A stretch of DNA of 64,000 nucleotides from Sthenelais limicola. Taxonomy: Eukaryota > Annelida > Polychaeta > Phyllodocida > Sigalionidae. Position numbers and translations under genes: made by a program. The DNA is taken from the NCBI GenBank assembly GCA_942159475.1, contig OW804098.1:3572383-3636382 (forward strand). Reading direction: 5' to 3'. The notes under the pieces are model-generated. The model saw only the letters and a list, made by a program, of their open reading frames with translations. It ran no database searches and was not told the origin of the DNA. Positions 1 to 12,591 of this stretch are shown here, piece after piece; positions within the stretch are counted from its first letter, which is position 1, and each line of letters begins with the position of its first letter.

Positions 1-637
1 GCACCACCGCACACACCATCAACAACGTCACATCACCATAGCAACGCACCTCAACGACCAGGCTGCCCTCAACCACAAACTATATGTAGCAGTAGCAGCA
101 GTAGTGTATATCAGCCCCAGTGGGCCCACGAGCGCCCGCTCAGAGACAGGTCGGACATGTACACCATCTTAATCAAGCTTCCAGATGAAAACTCAGGTGA
201 CAATGCAAAACCCACCATCAAAATGATCACTGACAGTGAAACAGACGATGATGATTCCCGCCTTGATAACAAGGATGCTGAACGTATCCCAATGACTGAA
301 CGTCACAGACGTCGCAGCAGTCGGGAAAACTCCAGCCACCATGATGGTTCCGTTGTCATACCAACAACGCCCACATCATCCATGGGGCGGCGGATGTCCA
401 ACACAACAGACCTGCGCATGGCCATGCAAGCACGGGTTGCGGCCAAGCTGGTCAATAAAGCCAAATCTCAGCGGGCAAGAAAGAAAAGGCAGGAGAGAAA
501 GGAAGAGAACAAGGCAGCCAAGACTCTGAGTGCAATCCTCCTGGCCTTTGTGGTGACCTGGACTCCATATAACATATTTACTGTGATAAAGACCTTCTGC
601 CAACATGAATGCATTAACGACACACTCTATGCTATTG
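1..637 (+). CDS. muscarinic-type acetylcholine receptor, third-loop/TM6 exon (5' end outside window)
   Basis: The frame is open from base 1 to a donor after base 637 (G|GTGAGT, phase 1), so the exon begins before the window. It encodes the end of the long third intracellular loop: Ser/Thr-rich, then acidic (ETDDDD), then basic (ARKKRQERKEENKAAKTL). TM6 follows with the family motif FVVTWTPYN (W6.48, Y6.51, N6.52 of the ligand pocket), then the third extracellular loop with two cysteines (CQHEC). These residues are typical of muscarinic receptors, G-protein-coupled receptors for acetylcholine in the plasma membrane. The subtype and G-protein preference cannot be called because TM1-TM5 are missing. 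Ignoring the donor would run the frame on to a stop at 729, but the resulting tail is intronic. The TM6/TM7 join to 14,833 is in frame. Confidence 0.95.
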
Positions 638-1098
638 GTGAGTACTACAGCTTTGTATTGTATGGAAAACATGTCGCTAGTAAACAACAACTTCCTAACA
701 AATCTATGAAGACACAAATAGTTATTTAAATCAATTTATAATTTTAAAATGAATTCCTCTTGTTATCTCTGCTATGGTCCTATTGACTGATTCTCATACA
801 TTTATCAAGATAATTTGTACCTACGTTTGTTACCTAACTATTAGATGTTTTCCAGGGTTGATTACAGTAACCCTTCACCTTTTTCATCTTCCTACAATTG
901 ACCATTTGCTTTCTCTTTTCTTTGCACCTCAACCATTTCCCTACCAATATCTCATCCCCTTCAGATACAAAAACAACCATTTGCTTTGTAGTCCATTTTG
1001 AGAAATGTTTCTTGAAATCTTTGACATTGAATTTGTTTTTCAGTTCCCAGTGAGAAACCACTCAAATTACCAACATGTAATGCTAGATGTCTCTCTCA

Positions 1099-1591
1099 AT
1101 GTGATGTGTTTCAGGAAAATGAATCACAAGTCGCAAAAACTGAATTTTGTGATATCATTATGTTTGAAAAGATGAGATCAAGTCGATTCCAATGATAGTA
1201 TACAGTAGGGTATTTCTATATTTTAAGTTTGATATTTTTATGTTTGAAAAAAAGTTGGCAATATTTCTGGATGGTCATTTACTAGTAAAGTAGCTAAATA
1301 TACTCCATAGGATGAGCTTAGAAATCATGCAGCAACAAGCATTAAGCACTCAAAAGATGAAAACATTCAAGCAAAGAAATCTCCATAGGATGAGCTTAGA
1401 AATCCACGAACATATTCAATACACTGTATTGAAATTACGTATGTAAACACATGTAGGCCTCTTCATGCAGCAACAAGCTTTAAGCACTCAAACGATGAAA
1501 ACATTCCAGCAAAGTGATCTTGTGAACAAATCACTTTTAAAAATATCAATTTTGTCACTTGTGACTCATTTTCCCAGGAACATATATCAAA
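1099..1591. repeat. MITE family A, diverged copy 1
   Basis: The left end reads TGTGATGTGTTTCAGGAAAA and the right end is its degenerate inverse (GACTCATTTTCCCAGGAACA). The interior contains an internal duplication (segments starting near 1,303 and 1,381 share CTCCATAGGATGAGCTTAGA). Same family as copies at 8,765, 12,976, 16,071, 27,311, 34,482, 35,976 and 37,377. Confidence 0.7.
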
Positions 1592-2530
1592 TGGTCCTGA
1601 AGATTACCCCCACCCCCCTTAGCAGCTACCCCCTGTAGCCCCCCCCCCCCATCCCCCTCACCGACACAAACACCTTAAACCTCTTAAATAAATATCTAAA
1701 TCTCCCACTGCCACTCTCTCTGATTTCAGCCTTTTCTGCTCACTTTAATACCGATGGAAGAACAAGCCTCCCCCAATATCCGCAGCCTCAAGTTTTTAGA
1801 CAAGTGTGTCGATGAATAATTGCTTTACGATTAAATTAATGAATACGCTTAACAGCAGCGTGATCTGTTCTCCAGGAAAAAGCCCTGTATTTTAATCTGT
1901 TTCCTTGGAAACCAATCTGGTGTTCCAGAGTTTTATCCACTTACAGAAACAGGGAGAAATAGTCCTTGTGAAGATTTCAAATGTTATCATCATTTGTTGA
2001 ACGTTATGTAGGTCAGTTATTATCACATACACACAGAAATCATGAGGAAATGTTATATCTTCAAGTTTTACATCAGATTTTTACACAATTTTCTGCTATT
2101 TTTTTGCCAACCCATCTAGCAATCTTTCAACCAGAAATGTGTTTGTTTGTTTAAGTTGTTTATTCCATCTTCAACATCGTGCCATTTTTTTCAGATAGTA
2201 CATCTAGATTAAATTTTACAAGAAATTACAAAAAAGAGAATCTACTACGGTTAGAAAAATCAAAATCAAAATACATAGTGAAAGTCTAAGCAAGATTTTA
2301 GTTTTTCATGTTTTACCGAAATCAAAGCAAAGGAGACAAGTGTTACTCTCATTATCAATAAGTTGATCGGATGAAGTCAATTAACATTTTTAATATTCAA
2401 ATAAAATAATTTGTGCTAGTCTTGGGGTATTTGACTTGTTGGTTTCGCTACAGGGCTTCATTAAACGTCCACACTTATATTTGACACGGTGAATCTGTGC
2501 TGGTTTCACTTATTTCATGTCCTCTATTAT
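1592..2530. other. intronic stretch with no recognised gene
   Basis: AT-rich sequence with one C-rich patch near 1,610-1,660. No exon with coherent splice sites or protein similarity was found. The last part (about 2,520-2,570) already resembles the dispersed repeat that gives rise to the following satellite. Confidence 0.5.
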
Positions 2531-2566
2531 CACTTACCAGCAGAGGTTTTTTCTTGAAGTTCATTC

Positions 2567-3265
2567 TTATATAAACCCATACCAGCAGCGGAATATTGAT
2601 AAAAACAGTCCTATATGAATCATAATATGAGTAACTTTTGTATAAACATTTAACAGCAGCAGAATATTGATGTATACAGTCCTATAAGTCATAATATGAG
2701 TAACTCTTGTATAAACATATAACAGCAGCAGAATATTGATGAATCCAGTCCTATAAGTCATAATATGAGTAACTCTTGTATAAACATTTAACAGCAGCAG
2801 AATATTATTAAATCCAGTCCTATACGTCATAATATGAGTAACTTTTGTATAAACATTTAACAGCAGCAGAATATTGATGTATACAGTCCTATAAGTCATA
2901 ATATGAGTAACTCTTGTATAAACATTTAACAGCAGCAGAATATTATTAAATCCAGTCCTATACGCCATAATATTATGAGTAACTCTTCTACAAACTTATA
3001 ACAGCAGAATATTGATAAATTCAGTCCTATAAGTCATAATATGAGTAACTCTTGTATAAACATATAACAGCAGCAGAATATTGATGTATACAGTCCTATA
3101 AGTCACAATATGAATAACTCTAGTATAAACATATATAACAGCAGCAGAATATTGATAAATCCAGTCCTATAATTCATAATATGAGTAACTCTGGTATAAA
3201 AATATAATAACTGCAGAATATTGATAAATTCAGTTTTATGAGTCATAATATGAGTAAATTTGGTG
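2567..3265. repeat. 69-bp tandem repeat, about 10 units
   Basis: Successive TAACAGCAGCAGAATATT motifs start at 2,651, 2,720, 2,789 and 2,858, a 69-bp period. Each unit also carries CAGTCCTATAAGTCATAATA and ATGAGTAACTCTTGTATAAA. Because 69 is divisible by 3, a long open frame appears on the minus strand; it is an artefact. The unit is related to single-copy segments near 17,285 and 36,245. Confidence 0.9.
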
Positions 3266-3880
3266 AGAGTTTTATTTTGACAATGCAGCTTTAACATGAA
3301 TATATCAATAGTCTGAATAGTTTATCACATTTATTTAAGTTCAAGAATCCTTCACCTAGAAACTAAGTTAGTACACAGAAATGAACAGTAACATACAAAA
3401 ATAATTAAAAATGAATGAAATAAAATAAATCATTTATCACTAAATAAGTCAAATAGTTTATCACATTTTATCCAAAAGAATCCTTCCCCCAGAAACTAAG
3501 TTAGTGCACAGAAATGAAGCATCCAGTGACTGCCCCTGTAGACCTGCACTCAGGCTCTGTATCAAATTATACAAAATTAAAAATAAATGAAATAAAATTG
3601 AGATGAATGATTCATCAGGGAGAGTTGGTGGCTGGGTGTACATGTGATTATGTGGTGTAGAGTGAGGCCTGACCGTCTCTAGGGAGATCCACTGTACACT
3701 CTACATGTACCTACACTCTACACACACACCCTCCCCCAGGTGCTGCCTAACGTACTTATGTACTTACCAACATTTATACACATTAGCATACAGTAGATCC
3801 CCTACTTATAGACACCTCATCAATCCACACACCTCAGTATAATGGACAATTAGGAGTATAACTCTCTAATCCTGTTCTGC
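3266..3880. other. intronic stretch with no recognised gene
   Basis: Contains a roughly 60-bp direct duplication (GTTTATCACATTT-type segments near 3,320 and 3,456, each followed by AGAAACTAAGTTAGT) and short CTACACTCTAC repeats near 3,690-3,730. Nothing coding was recognised. Confidence 0.5.
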
Positions 3881-4260
3881 TAAGAACTTTCATCTACCGA
3901 ATCGAAACATCAAATGATCTATTTAACACGTCAAGTCACCGCGAACATCAAGGCCTGGATACACATAAGAAAGAACATATAAGTGGCGACTTAATAGACC
4001 ACAAGACAAAAACTATCAGAAATGCACTAATATGCATCAACACCGAAGAGACTATCACACAAAGAACAATTGAAGAACTCAAATAGAGACATTAGAACTT
4101 AAAAATTCTCAATTATTTCAATATGGTGTCATTATCAATGTCATTTTTATTTAAGGGCTACCTGGAAAATCTCCGATGGAGAGGGAGCAATAGCCCCATT
4201 CTTTATTACCATTATGTATATGTTGATATGGAATAAAAGTTGTATAATAATAATAATATC
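3880..4260 (+). mobile_element. 3' end of a degraded non-LTR retrotransposon
   Basis: A stop-riddled sequence ends with a 3'-UTR-like segment (GGGCTACCTGGAAAATCTCC at about 4,155) and a terminal AATAAT microsatellite at about 4,243-4,258. This arrangement is typical of 5'-truncated LINE copies. The reverse transcriptase core is absent, so the clade cannot be called. Confidence 0.45.
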
Positions 4261-4269
4261 CAGACACAT

Positions 4270-4525
4270 TACCAATATTACAGTAAATCATCTTCCCTAT
4301 ACTGTACATTTCTATTTTAGAGCCAGTCCCCAGTCCCCATACTGTACATTTCTAGTAAAGAGACCCTCTGTAGTCGAGACACCTCACCATTATGGACAGT
4401 TAGCCCCAGTCCCTATACAGTACATTTCTATTAAAGTGACACCTCTCTAATCCAGACACTTCACCATTATGGACAGTTAGCCCCAGTCCCTATACAGTAC
4501 ATTTCTATTATAGTGACACCTAGAC
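4270..4525. repeat. short tandem repeat, roughly 75-bp units
   Basis: Three to four units contain CCCCAGTCCCTATACAGTAC, ATTTCTATTA and CACCATTATGGACAGTTAGC, with indels between units. Confidence 0.8.
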
Positions 4526-4789
4526 CACTTCTCTAGCTTCTCATGCCCCTCATATCCCCCCACCCTACCCACTCATCCACATGATAGTATGCACCATTAA
4601 TTTCATAACAAAACATTCCCATGTACATACAGAGATCTAAATGATAGGTTCAAATAATATTATAGACATAGGAAGCCAAGTGGTGTGTTAGCAGCCCCAC
4701 CTAGTGATAGAGTGGAGCAATAAACAATTAATTAGTCTTGTATGTGAGGTCCAATATAGCACTGCCTGGCGGCCATGCTACCCGTCACT

Positions 4790-5097
4790 CATCCTACCCT
4801 TACAGTAATAGTGTGTAGGCACTAGTAGGGTACAGGTGGACGCTGGGCATCCTACCCTCACAGTAATAGTGTGTAGGCACCAGTAGGGTACAGTTGGGCA
4901 CTGGACATCCTACCCTCACAGTAATAGTGGGTAGGCACCAGTAGAGGTACAGGTGGACACTGGGCATCCTACCCTCACAGTAATAGTGGGTAGGTACCAG
5001 TAGGGTACAGGTGGGCACTAGGCATCCTACCCTTACAGTAATAGTGGGTAGGTACCAGTAGGGTACAGGTGGGCACTAGGCATCCTACCCTCACAGT
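4790..5097. repeat. about 59-bp tandem repeat, 5-6 units
   Basis: Units begin CATCCTACCCTCACAGTAAT and continue AGTGGGTAGGTACCAGTAGG. They are adjacent to the next, unrelated minisatellite. Confidence 0.9.
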
Positions 5098-7125
5098 AAG
5101 TGAGCAAGTTGTGTATCAGTGTGGGGCCTATACAAGGCTGCCTGCTGGGCAGGTGTGATGGCTGGGGGCAGGTAGAGGTGTCACTGTGTATCAGTGTCGG
5201 GTCTATACAAGGCTGACTGCTGGGCAGGTGGGATGGCTGGGGGCAGGTAGAGAGATTGGTGTATCAGTGTGGGGCCTACACAAGGCATCCAGCTGGGCAG
5301 GTGTGAAGGCTGGGAGCAGGTAGAGAGATTGGTGTATCAGTGTGTATCAGTGTGGGACCTACACAAGGCTGCCTGCTGGGCAGGTGTGATGGCTGGGGGC
5401 AGGTAGAGAGATTGGTGTATCAGTGTGGGGCCTACACAAGGCTGCCTGCTGGGCAGGTGTGATGGCAGGGAGCAGGTAGAGAGATTGGTGTATCAGTGTG
5501 TATCAGTGTGGCGCCTACACAAGGCTACCTGCTGGGCAGGTGTGAAGGCTGGGGGAAGGTAGAGAGATTGGTGTATTAGTGTGGGGCCTACACAAGGCTG
5601 CCTGCTGGGCAGGTGTGAAGGCTGGGGGCAGGTAGAGAGATTGGTGTATCAGTGTGGGGCCTACACAAGGCTGCCTGCTGGGCAGGTGTGAAGGCTGGGG
5701 GCAGGTAGAGAGATTGGTGTATCAGTGTTGGACCTATACAAGGCAGCCTGCTGGGCAGGTGTGATGGCAGGGAGCAGGTAGAGAGATTGGTGTATCAGTG
5801 TTGGACCTATACAAGGCAGCCTGCTGGGCAGGTGTGATGGCTGGGAGCAGGTAGAGGTGTCACTGTGTATTAGTGTGGGGCCTACACAAAGCTGCCTGAT
5901 GGGCAGGTGTGATGGCTGGGAGCGGGTAGAGCGATTGGTGTATCAAGGTGGGACCTACACAAGGCTGCCTGCTGGGCAGGTGTGATGGTTGGGAGCAGGT
6001 AGAGAGATCTGTGTATCAGTGTGGGGCCTACACAAGGCTGCCTGCTGGGCAGGTGTGAAGGTTGGGGGCAGGTAGAGAGATTGGTGTATCAGTGTGGGGC
6101 CTACACAAGGCTGCCTGCTGGGCAGGTGTGAAGGCTGGGACCAGGTAGAGAGATTGGTGTATCAGTGTGGGGCCTACACAAGGCTGCCTGCTGGGCAGGT
6201 GTGAAGGTTGGGGGCAGGTAGAGAGATTGGTGTATCAGTGTGGGGCCTACACAAGGCTGCCTGTTGGGCAGGTGTGATGGCTGGGGGCAGGTAGAGAGAT
6301 TGGTGTATCAGTGTGGGACCTACACAAGGCTGCCTGCTGGGCAGGTGTGATGGCAGGGAGCAGGTAGAGAGATTGGTGTATCAGTGTTGGACCTACACAA
6401 GGCAGCCTGCTGGGCAGGTGTGAAGGCTGGGGGCAGGTAGAGAGATTGGTGTATCAGTGTGGGACCTACACAAGGCTGCCTGCTGGGCAGGTGTGAAGGC
6501 TGGGGGCAGGTAGAGAGATTGGTGTATCAGTGTGGGGCCTACACAAGGCTGCCTGCTGGGCAGGTGTGATGGCTCGGGGCAGGTAGAGAGATTGGTGTAT
6601 CAGTGTGGGACCTACACAAGGCAGCCTGCTGGGCAGGTGTGAAGGCTGGGGGCAGGTAGAGAGATTGGTGTATCAGTGTGGGGCCTATACAAGGCTGCCT
6701 GCTGGGCAGGTGTGAAGGCTGGGGGCAGGTAGAGAGATTGGTGTATCAGTGTGGGGCCTACACAAGGCAGCCTGCTGGGCAGGTGTGAAGGCTGGGGGCA
6801 GGTAGAGAGATTGGTGTATCAGTGTGTATCAGTGTGGGGCCTACACAAGGCTGCCTGCTGGGCAGGTGTGATGGCTGGGGGCGGGTAGAGAGATTGGTGT
6901 ATCAGTGTGGGGCCTACACAAGGCTGCCTGCTGGGCAGGTGTGATGGTTGGGAGCAGGTAGAGAGATTGGTGTATCAGTGTGGGACCTACACAAGGCAGC
7001 CTGCTGGGCAGGTGTGAAGGCTGGGACCAGGTAGAGAGATTGGTGTATCAGTGTGGGACCTACACAAGGCTGCCTGCTGGACAGGTGTGAAGGCTTGGGG
7101 CGGGTAGAGAGATTGGTGTCGTTAA
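5098..7125. repeat. 73-bp GC-rich minisatellite, about 27 units
   Basis: The unit of 73 bp runs GTGTATCAGTGTGGGGCCTA, CACAAGGCTGCCTGCTGGGC, AGGTGTGAAGGCTGGGGGCA, GGTAGAGAGATTG. Units vary at a few recurring positions (GGGGCC or GGGACC, GAAGG or GATGG), and a 10-bp partial duplication of GTGTATCAGT recurs. Each unit contains the hairpin CCTGC-TGG-GCAGG. Confidence 0.95.
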
Positions 7126-7254
7126 CAAATGAACAAGAATATTGAATATTGTGTGGTGATACCTGGGGGCCTGTATTGTGATTGTGAGTGGCTCGATGAC
7201 ATCTGATACAGCGACATCTACAGGGGGATTGTCGTAAACAGTCTCATGGCACAA

Positions 7255-7545
7255 TAGAGCATTTGCATGAAACTAGTGTATGGCTATTACAGTGCATACT
7301 GGGATACACAATAGAGCATTTGCATGTAATGTGTGTATGGCTATTACAGTGCATGCTGGGATACACAATAGGGCATTTGCATGTAACACTGTATGTGTGT
7401 TACAGTGCATGCTGGGATACAAAATAGGGCATTTGCATGTAACACTGTATGTGTGTTACAGTGCATGCTGGGATACACAATAGAGCATTTGTATGTAACA
7501 CTGTGTATGTGTGTTACAGTGCATGCTGGGATAAACAATATTATA
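7255..7545. repeat. about 57-bp tandem repeat, 5 units
   Basis: Units contain AATAGAGCATTTGCATGTAA and GTTACAGTGCATGCTGGGAT. The overlapping open frames on both strands here are repeat artefacts. Confidence 0.9.
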
Positions 7546-8030
7546 TTAGGTTTATTCCATTCCTTGAACACCAACCACATCACCCACACCGGCAAACCAG
7601 GTATACTACGATCCTTCTCCCCCCTTCAACAATATTATGTTGGTTATCTCGTTGTTCCTTAGGCGTTTTCTTGAGACGAATACATTCAAATTTTCATTTG
7701 CCTTTCCTGCAGGCGAGTATCTATCCGCATGATATGTAATGTAGCAACAAAATGTCAATATAATTCAGATCAATATATCAAGAAAGAATGAATACGTAAT
7801 TCTCAAAAACCTTTCCAGTGTCGAAACTAATATTATGATCATCAATAAAAGTCCATAAGGTAATAAATGACTATAATATGGTAATACATAATTATAAGAG
7901 CAATAAATAACATATTCCCTTGACCACCTCCCTGGTGAGCTTGACCATCAGCTGGACACTGTCCACCAATCAATCACGTGATGCCTGTCACATGACATCC
8001 ATCCACACAATACCCACGTGACAGGTATCA

Positions 8031-8265
8031 GGGTCAAATCGTCAGAAAATGTACAATTGCCAGATGTACACATTAAGTAAATTCTGCTAAATAAGACTGA
8101 AAAATGGTCAACACTAGGTATATTTGCACATATTTGGCATTGCCTAGAGTCAAACAAGCTATTCAGTTATGTTGAACTGTACTTGGGACCATTTTTTTTG
8201 TCATACATCTGGATTATTTGGGAGGTTTGGTAAAGGTGAATTGTACATTTTCTGAAGATCAGACC
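8031..8265. repeat. MITE family B, copy 1
   Basis: Terminal inverted repeats: left GGGTCAAATCGTCAGAAAAT, right TACATTTTCTGAAGATCAGA. About 235 bp, no coding capacity. Related copies lie at 11,913, 12,592, 18,804 and 38,298, with fragments at 38,541 and 48,525. Confidence 0.75.
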
Positions 8266-8329
8266 AATCAGCCCCATCCCTCACCATGGGTGGTATTCAT
8301 ACATGTCTATACCTATCATAGCTTAATAA

Positions 8330-8412
8330 ACCTTACATACCCTCTCCTCAACCTCCCCTCCCCCCTCCTCGCCCCCCCCCCCTCCCCTCCCCCACTCGCC
8401 CCCCCCCCAATA
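8330..8412. repeat. C-rich low-complexity tract
   Basis: Runs of up to about 10 C interrupted by T; unrelated to any gene. Confidence 0.9.
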
Positions 8413-8764
8413 GATCTGGCCCCTGTGAGACACGGTAATGCATCAGCCTCACAAGAAATATCTTTTGAGACAAAAAATGACTTTGATGCATCATGATATT
8501 GTAGAAAAAGAGATTAAGGGGATTCCAACGATGTTAGTGTTTAGGAAATCTAAAAAGTGTTGCCATAATTGTTTGTTTGACATTTCCTTATGTCTGAAAA
8601 ATATTGGATTTGTTCTCAGAGATGGTGGCTATTTAATACATCAGTCTCAGAACAAATGTGAAACATTGGCTTGAACATTGTGGAGATTTGGAAAGAATGT
8701 TTGTAAGAGGAAAAGTCAAATGTACAGCCTGAAATTGTGCCTTTCTAGATTATGTTTGAAGTAT

Positions 8765-9167
8765 ATGTGATGTGTCACAGGAAAATGAGGCATGGGTGAA
8801 AAAAATTGACTTTTAGGCACCATGGTATTTTAAAAAACGAGATTAAGGGGATTCCAACGATGTAAGTGTTTAAGCAATCTAAAAAGTTTCGTCAAAATTA
8901 ATTCATTTGACGTTTTCTTATGTTTGAAAAGAATTGAAAGATATTTCTGGGAGGACAGTTACAAATACTAAATAATACTTTATAGGATGACCTAAAGAAC
9001 ACAAGCCTGTATTTAATACACTTGAACTTTGGTGCATGTATTGATGCAACGGAAAGGACTAGAATCACACAACAAGAGAACATTCCTAGTGTCAGAAGAA
9101 TCTTCTGAATAAAACAGGTTAAAAAGTATCAATTTTGCGACTTTTTCCTGTAATAAATCACAGATTA
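8765..9167. repeat. MITE family A, diverged copy 2
   Basis: The left end is ATGTGATGTGTCACAGGAAA and the right end is the degenerate inverse (GCGACTTTTTCCTGTAATAA). Interior as in other family A copies, without coding potential. Confidence 0.65.
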
Positions 9168-9689
9168 AATGATCAGGCAGCTAGCTGTTGGTTTCACTTG
9201 ACTAATATTCATGACTAATATTCACACACCGTCAACCAACTCGTTAGTTAACTCGTATAAATCAATCAATCCACTAGCACATGCTGAACCAATGTAGCAG
9301 TCGGTGACATAGTATTTGTCCAGGACTTCCAGCCATCCAATCACAGCGCAGATTAAAGTAGATCCAGCCAATCAGAAAAAAGCTTTCATCAGGATTAACT
9401 CATCAGACAACATTTAAAACAACTTCTTTTCATCAGGAAATTGGCAGGTTGGCGCATGCGCAGTACACACTGTGAAGAACCAACAATGACGTTAACTTGA
9501 AACCCTCCATAAGGAGAACACTCTTACTTGAAAATCAAGTAATCTAATGAAAGAACTATAAATGAACAATCTTTAATAAAACAAAATAGGTAACACAGAT
9601 TATAGACAAGATCTGTTATGCAGAGTGCTCTTCCAGTTCGGTAAATGATTGATATATGAATTCAATGTAAGCTGTTACTGAATAAAAGT

Positions 9690-10830
9690 TGTGACTTAAG
9701 TTATAACGTCCTACTTTACATGGAATATAACGAGTATAAGTAACTATGTATAAAGTGTTACTACAGAGACGTATAAGTGACTTAAGTTAATACCTCATAC
9801 TTTACATGGAATATAACGAGTATAAGTAACTATGTATAAAGTGGGACTATAGAGACGTATAAGTGACTTAAGTTATAACTTCCTACTTTACATGGAATAT
9901 AACAAGTATAACTATGTATAAAGTGGGACTATAGAGACGTATAAGTGACTTAAGTTATAACTTCCTACTTTACATGGAATATAACAAGTATAACTATGTA
10001 TAAAGTGGGACTATAGAGACGTATAAGTGACTTAAGTTATAACTTCCTACTTTACATGGAATATAACAAGTATAAGTAACTATGTATAAAGTGGGACTAT
10101 AGAGACGTATAAGTGACTTAAGTTATAACTTCCTACTTTACATGGAATATAACGAGTATAAGTAACTATGTATAAAGTGGGACTATAGAGACGTATAAGT
10201 GACTTAAGTTATAACGCCCGACTTTACATGGAATATAATGAGTATAAGTAACTATGTATAAAGTGGGACTATAGAGAGGTATAAGTGACTTAAGTTATAA
10301 CTTCCTACTTTACATGGAATATAACGAGTATAAGTAACTATGTATAAAGTGGGACTATAGAGACGTATAAGTGACTTAAGTTATAACTTCCTACTTTACA
10401 TGGAATATAACGAGTATAAGTAACTATGTATAAAGTGGGACTATAGAGACGTATAAGTGACTTAAGTTATAACTTCCTACTTTACATGGAATATAACGAG
10501 TATAAGTAACTATGTATAAAGTGGGACTATAGAGACGTATAAGTGACTTAATATATAACGTCCTACTTTACATGGAATATAACGAGTATAAGTAACTATG
10601 TATAAAGTGGGACTATAGAGAGGTATAAGTGACTTAAGTTATAACGTCCTACTTTACATGGAATATAACGAGTATAAGTAACTATGTATAAAGTGGGACT
10701 ATAGAGACGTATAAGTGACTTAAGTTATAACGCCCTACTTTACATGGAATATAACGAGTATAAGTAACTATGTATAAAGTGTTGCTACAGAGACGTATAA
10801 GTGACTTAAGTTATAACGTCCTACGAGGAC
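9690..10830. repeat. 86-bp AT-rich tandem repeat, about 13 units
   Basis: The unit runs GTATAAGTGACTTAAGTTAT, AACTTCCTACTTTACATGGA, ATATAACGAGTATAAGTAAC, TATGTATAAAGTGGGACTAT, AGAGAC. Some units lack AAGTAAC-type 6-bp segments, giving 80-bp variants. Homogeneity is highest in the centre, which suggests recent expansion. Confidence 0.95.
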
Positions 10831-11912
10831 CATACAAGAAGCACCATAAAGCAAGTACAGGGCTGGGCCAACTATTATTGCATTATATTATGAATTTGAT
10901 AAAACACCAAATCTAGAGACAAAGCGATCTTAGTGAAGTTGTTTTTTAGTTTAATATATTGTATAGGTATAGTTCAACCTGTGTATTAGTTTTGGAAATA
11001 CTTGAAGTACTTCAATATTCGGCATGAGAATGCAATTCCAAGTTCTTGCTAGTTCCTATTTACCCTCCCCTTCCCCCATTTAACTTCCCTAGATCCTTTC
11101 TCATCCATCATAGCAGTACATGATTAAACAAATATGGAATGATAATACAGCTGTAGGAGGTGGTTGGTAAAGACACCAACGTCCCTAAAGCTGCATAATC
11201 ACTGCCTTGATGGCTCTTGTGGCCCTAACCACCTCAGACAGAGACTACGAGGATTAATAACCTCCATTCCTGGACTGCTGGTGCACTGTTATTGAACTAT
11301 TTGGTACATAATCCAGAGGCAAAGCTGAACCGTTATGCACAAACATGCAGCCCCTCAATATCGGTTATTAATCATCATGTTTGGCTGGAAGTAAAAAATA
11401 TATAGAGTGAATGGGACAAGGTGCTGGTAATTAAATATTTATTGGACAGGATTGTGTAACAATCGAGTTAAATAAATATATGCAATTACAAGTTCCAAGT
11501 TCCATTCACTATTTATAATATGCCCTGAGCATAGACAAATATTGATATATTTTGTTTCGACTCGTCATAAAGTACCTAAAAGCTAAAAGAAAACGCAATT
11601 AATTTTTTTATTGTACACATACAATGAAAATATATTTATTGCACCCACTTATTGCACCACTGAATTGGAATGTGCATATAATAAACATACATACAGCATA
11701 TAATACAAGGCCTACTTCAGTTGTGTACCTCTCGCTCTCTCTACGTTCTCCCCCCCATCCCGCCCCACCCCGCCCCACCACGCCCCACCCCGTGCCTCTC
11801 CACCCCGCCCCGGCCCTCGGCCCCTAATCTAAGACAAGGCAACAAGGCAGAGTGTGGCAGCAGCAGGCCTCCATCCTGACGTGCTTCCCACGGTGTCAGG
11901 TTACACTATGTG
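10831..11912. other. intronic stretch with no recognised gene
   Basis: AT-rich sequence, with a C-rich tract at about 11,742-11,825 made of CCCCGCCC-type repeats. No supported exon. Confidence 0.5.
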
Positions 11913-12147
11913 AGTCAGATTTTCAGAAATTGTACAATTTGCAGCTGTACACATTTTGTAAATTCAGCTAAATTAGGCTGCAATCTGGTCAATACTAGGT
12001 AAATTCGAGTCTATTTGGCATTGCATTGATTCTAGCAATCTGTTTGGTTCGGTTGAACTGTATTTTTAACCTGATTTTGGTCCTAAATGTGGGTTATTTG
12101 AGAAGATTGGTGAAGTTGAATTGTACATTTTCTGAAAATCTGACCCA
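11913..12147. repeat. MITE family B, copy 2
   Basis: Ends are GTCAGATTTTCAGAAATTGT and ACATTTTCTGAAAATCTGAC, an inverted pair about 235 bp apart. Confidence 0.8.
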
Positions 12148-12591
12148 TGTAGTGTGGCTGCACTAACCACCCATTCTACTCATGGCTATAGTCAGAGCAA
12201 CAATAATTCTTCCATTACTGAGTTACATTCACTATTCAATTCACACTCACATGGAGCGAGTGCAATACGGACATATATGTCACCTCTCTTACAGCACTGG
12301 AGTATCATTATTAAACAGCATTATTCCCCGCGTATATATATAGTAAAGTGCTTTTGTGGAAGTATTTTGATAGGTATCTGGAAGATAATCTAATATTTTG
12401 GAGCGTTTCTGAGATCAAGTTGTTCATAATAAAACTATTACACAATGCACAACCATGACATGACAGTGTTCACCACCAATACATTTCTATTAACACCAGG
12501 ATCAGGTTTTCAGTGATAGGCCGGCTTCTATCATCTGACCTCTAAGACCACGCCCCTTTTAACCTAAACCTGAATATTACCTGGGAGAGAT

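Noticed and set aside
638..729. C-terminal extension of the receptor frame to the stop at 729
   Set aside because: Continues past a strong donor (G|GTGAGT) into intron; TM7 is found in frame at 14,833.
2567..2968. 133-codon minus-strand open frame with repeated VTHIMTYRT blocks
   Set aside because: It exists only because the 69-bp satellite unit is divisible by three; no gene signals.
7280..7739. Overlapping Cys-rich open frames on both strands
   Set aside because: They follow the roughly 57-bp tandem repeat; no splice or start context.
2567..10830. CRISPR-like array
   Set aside because: Units are contiguous minisatellites without unique spacers, in an animal nuclear intron.
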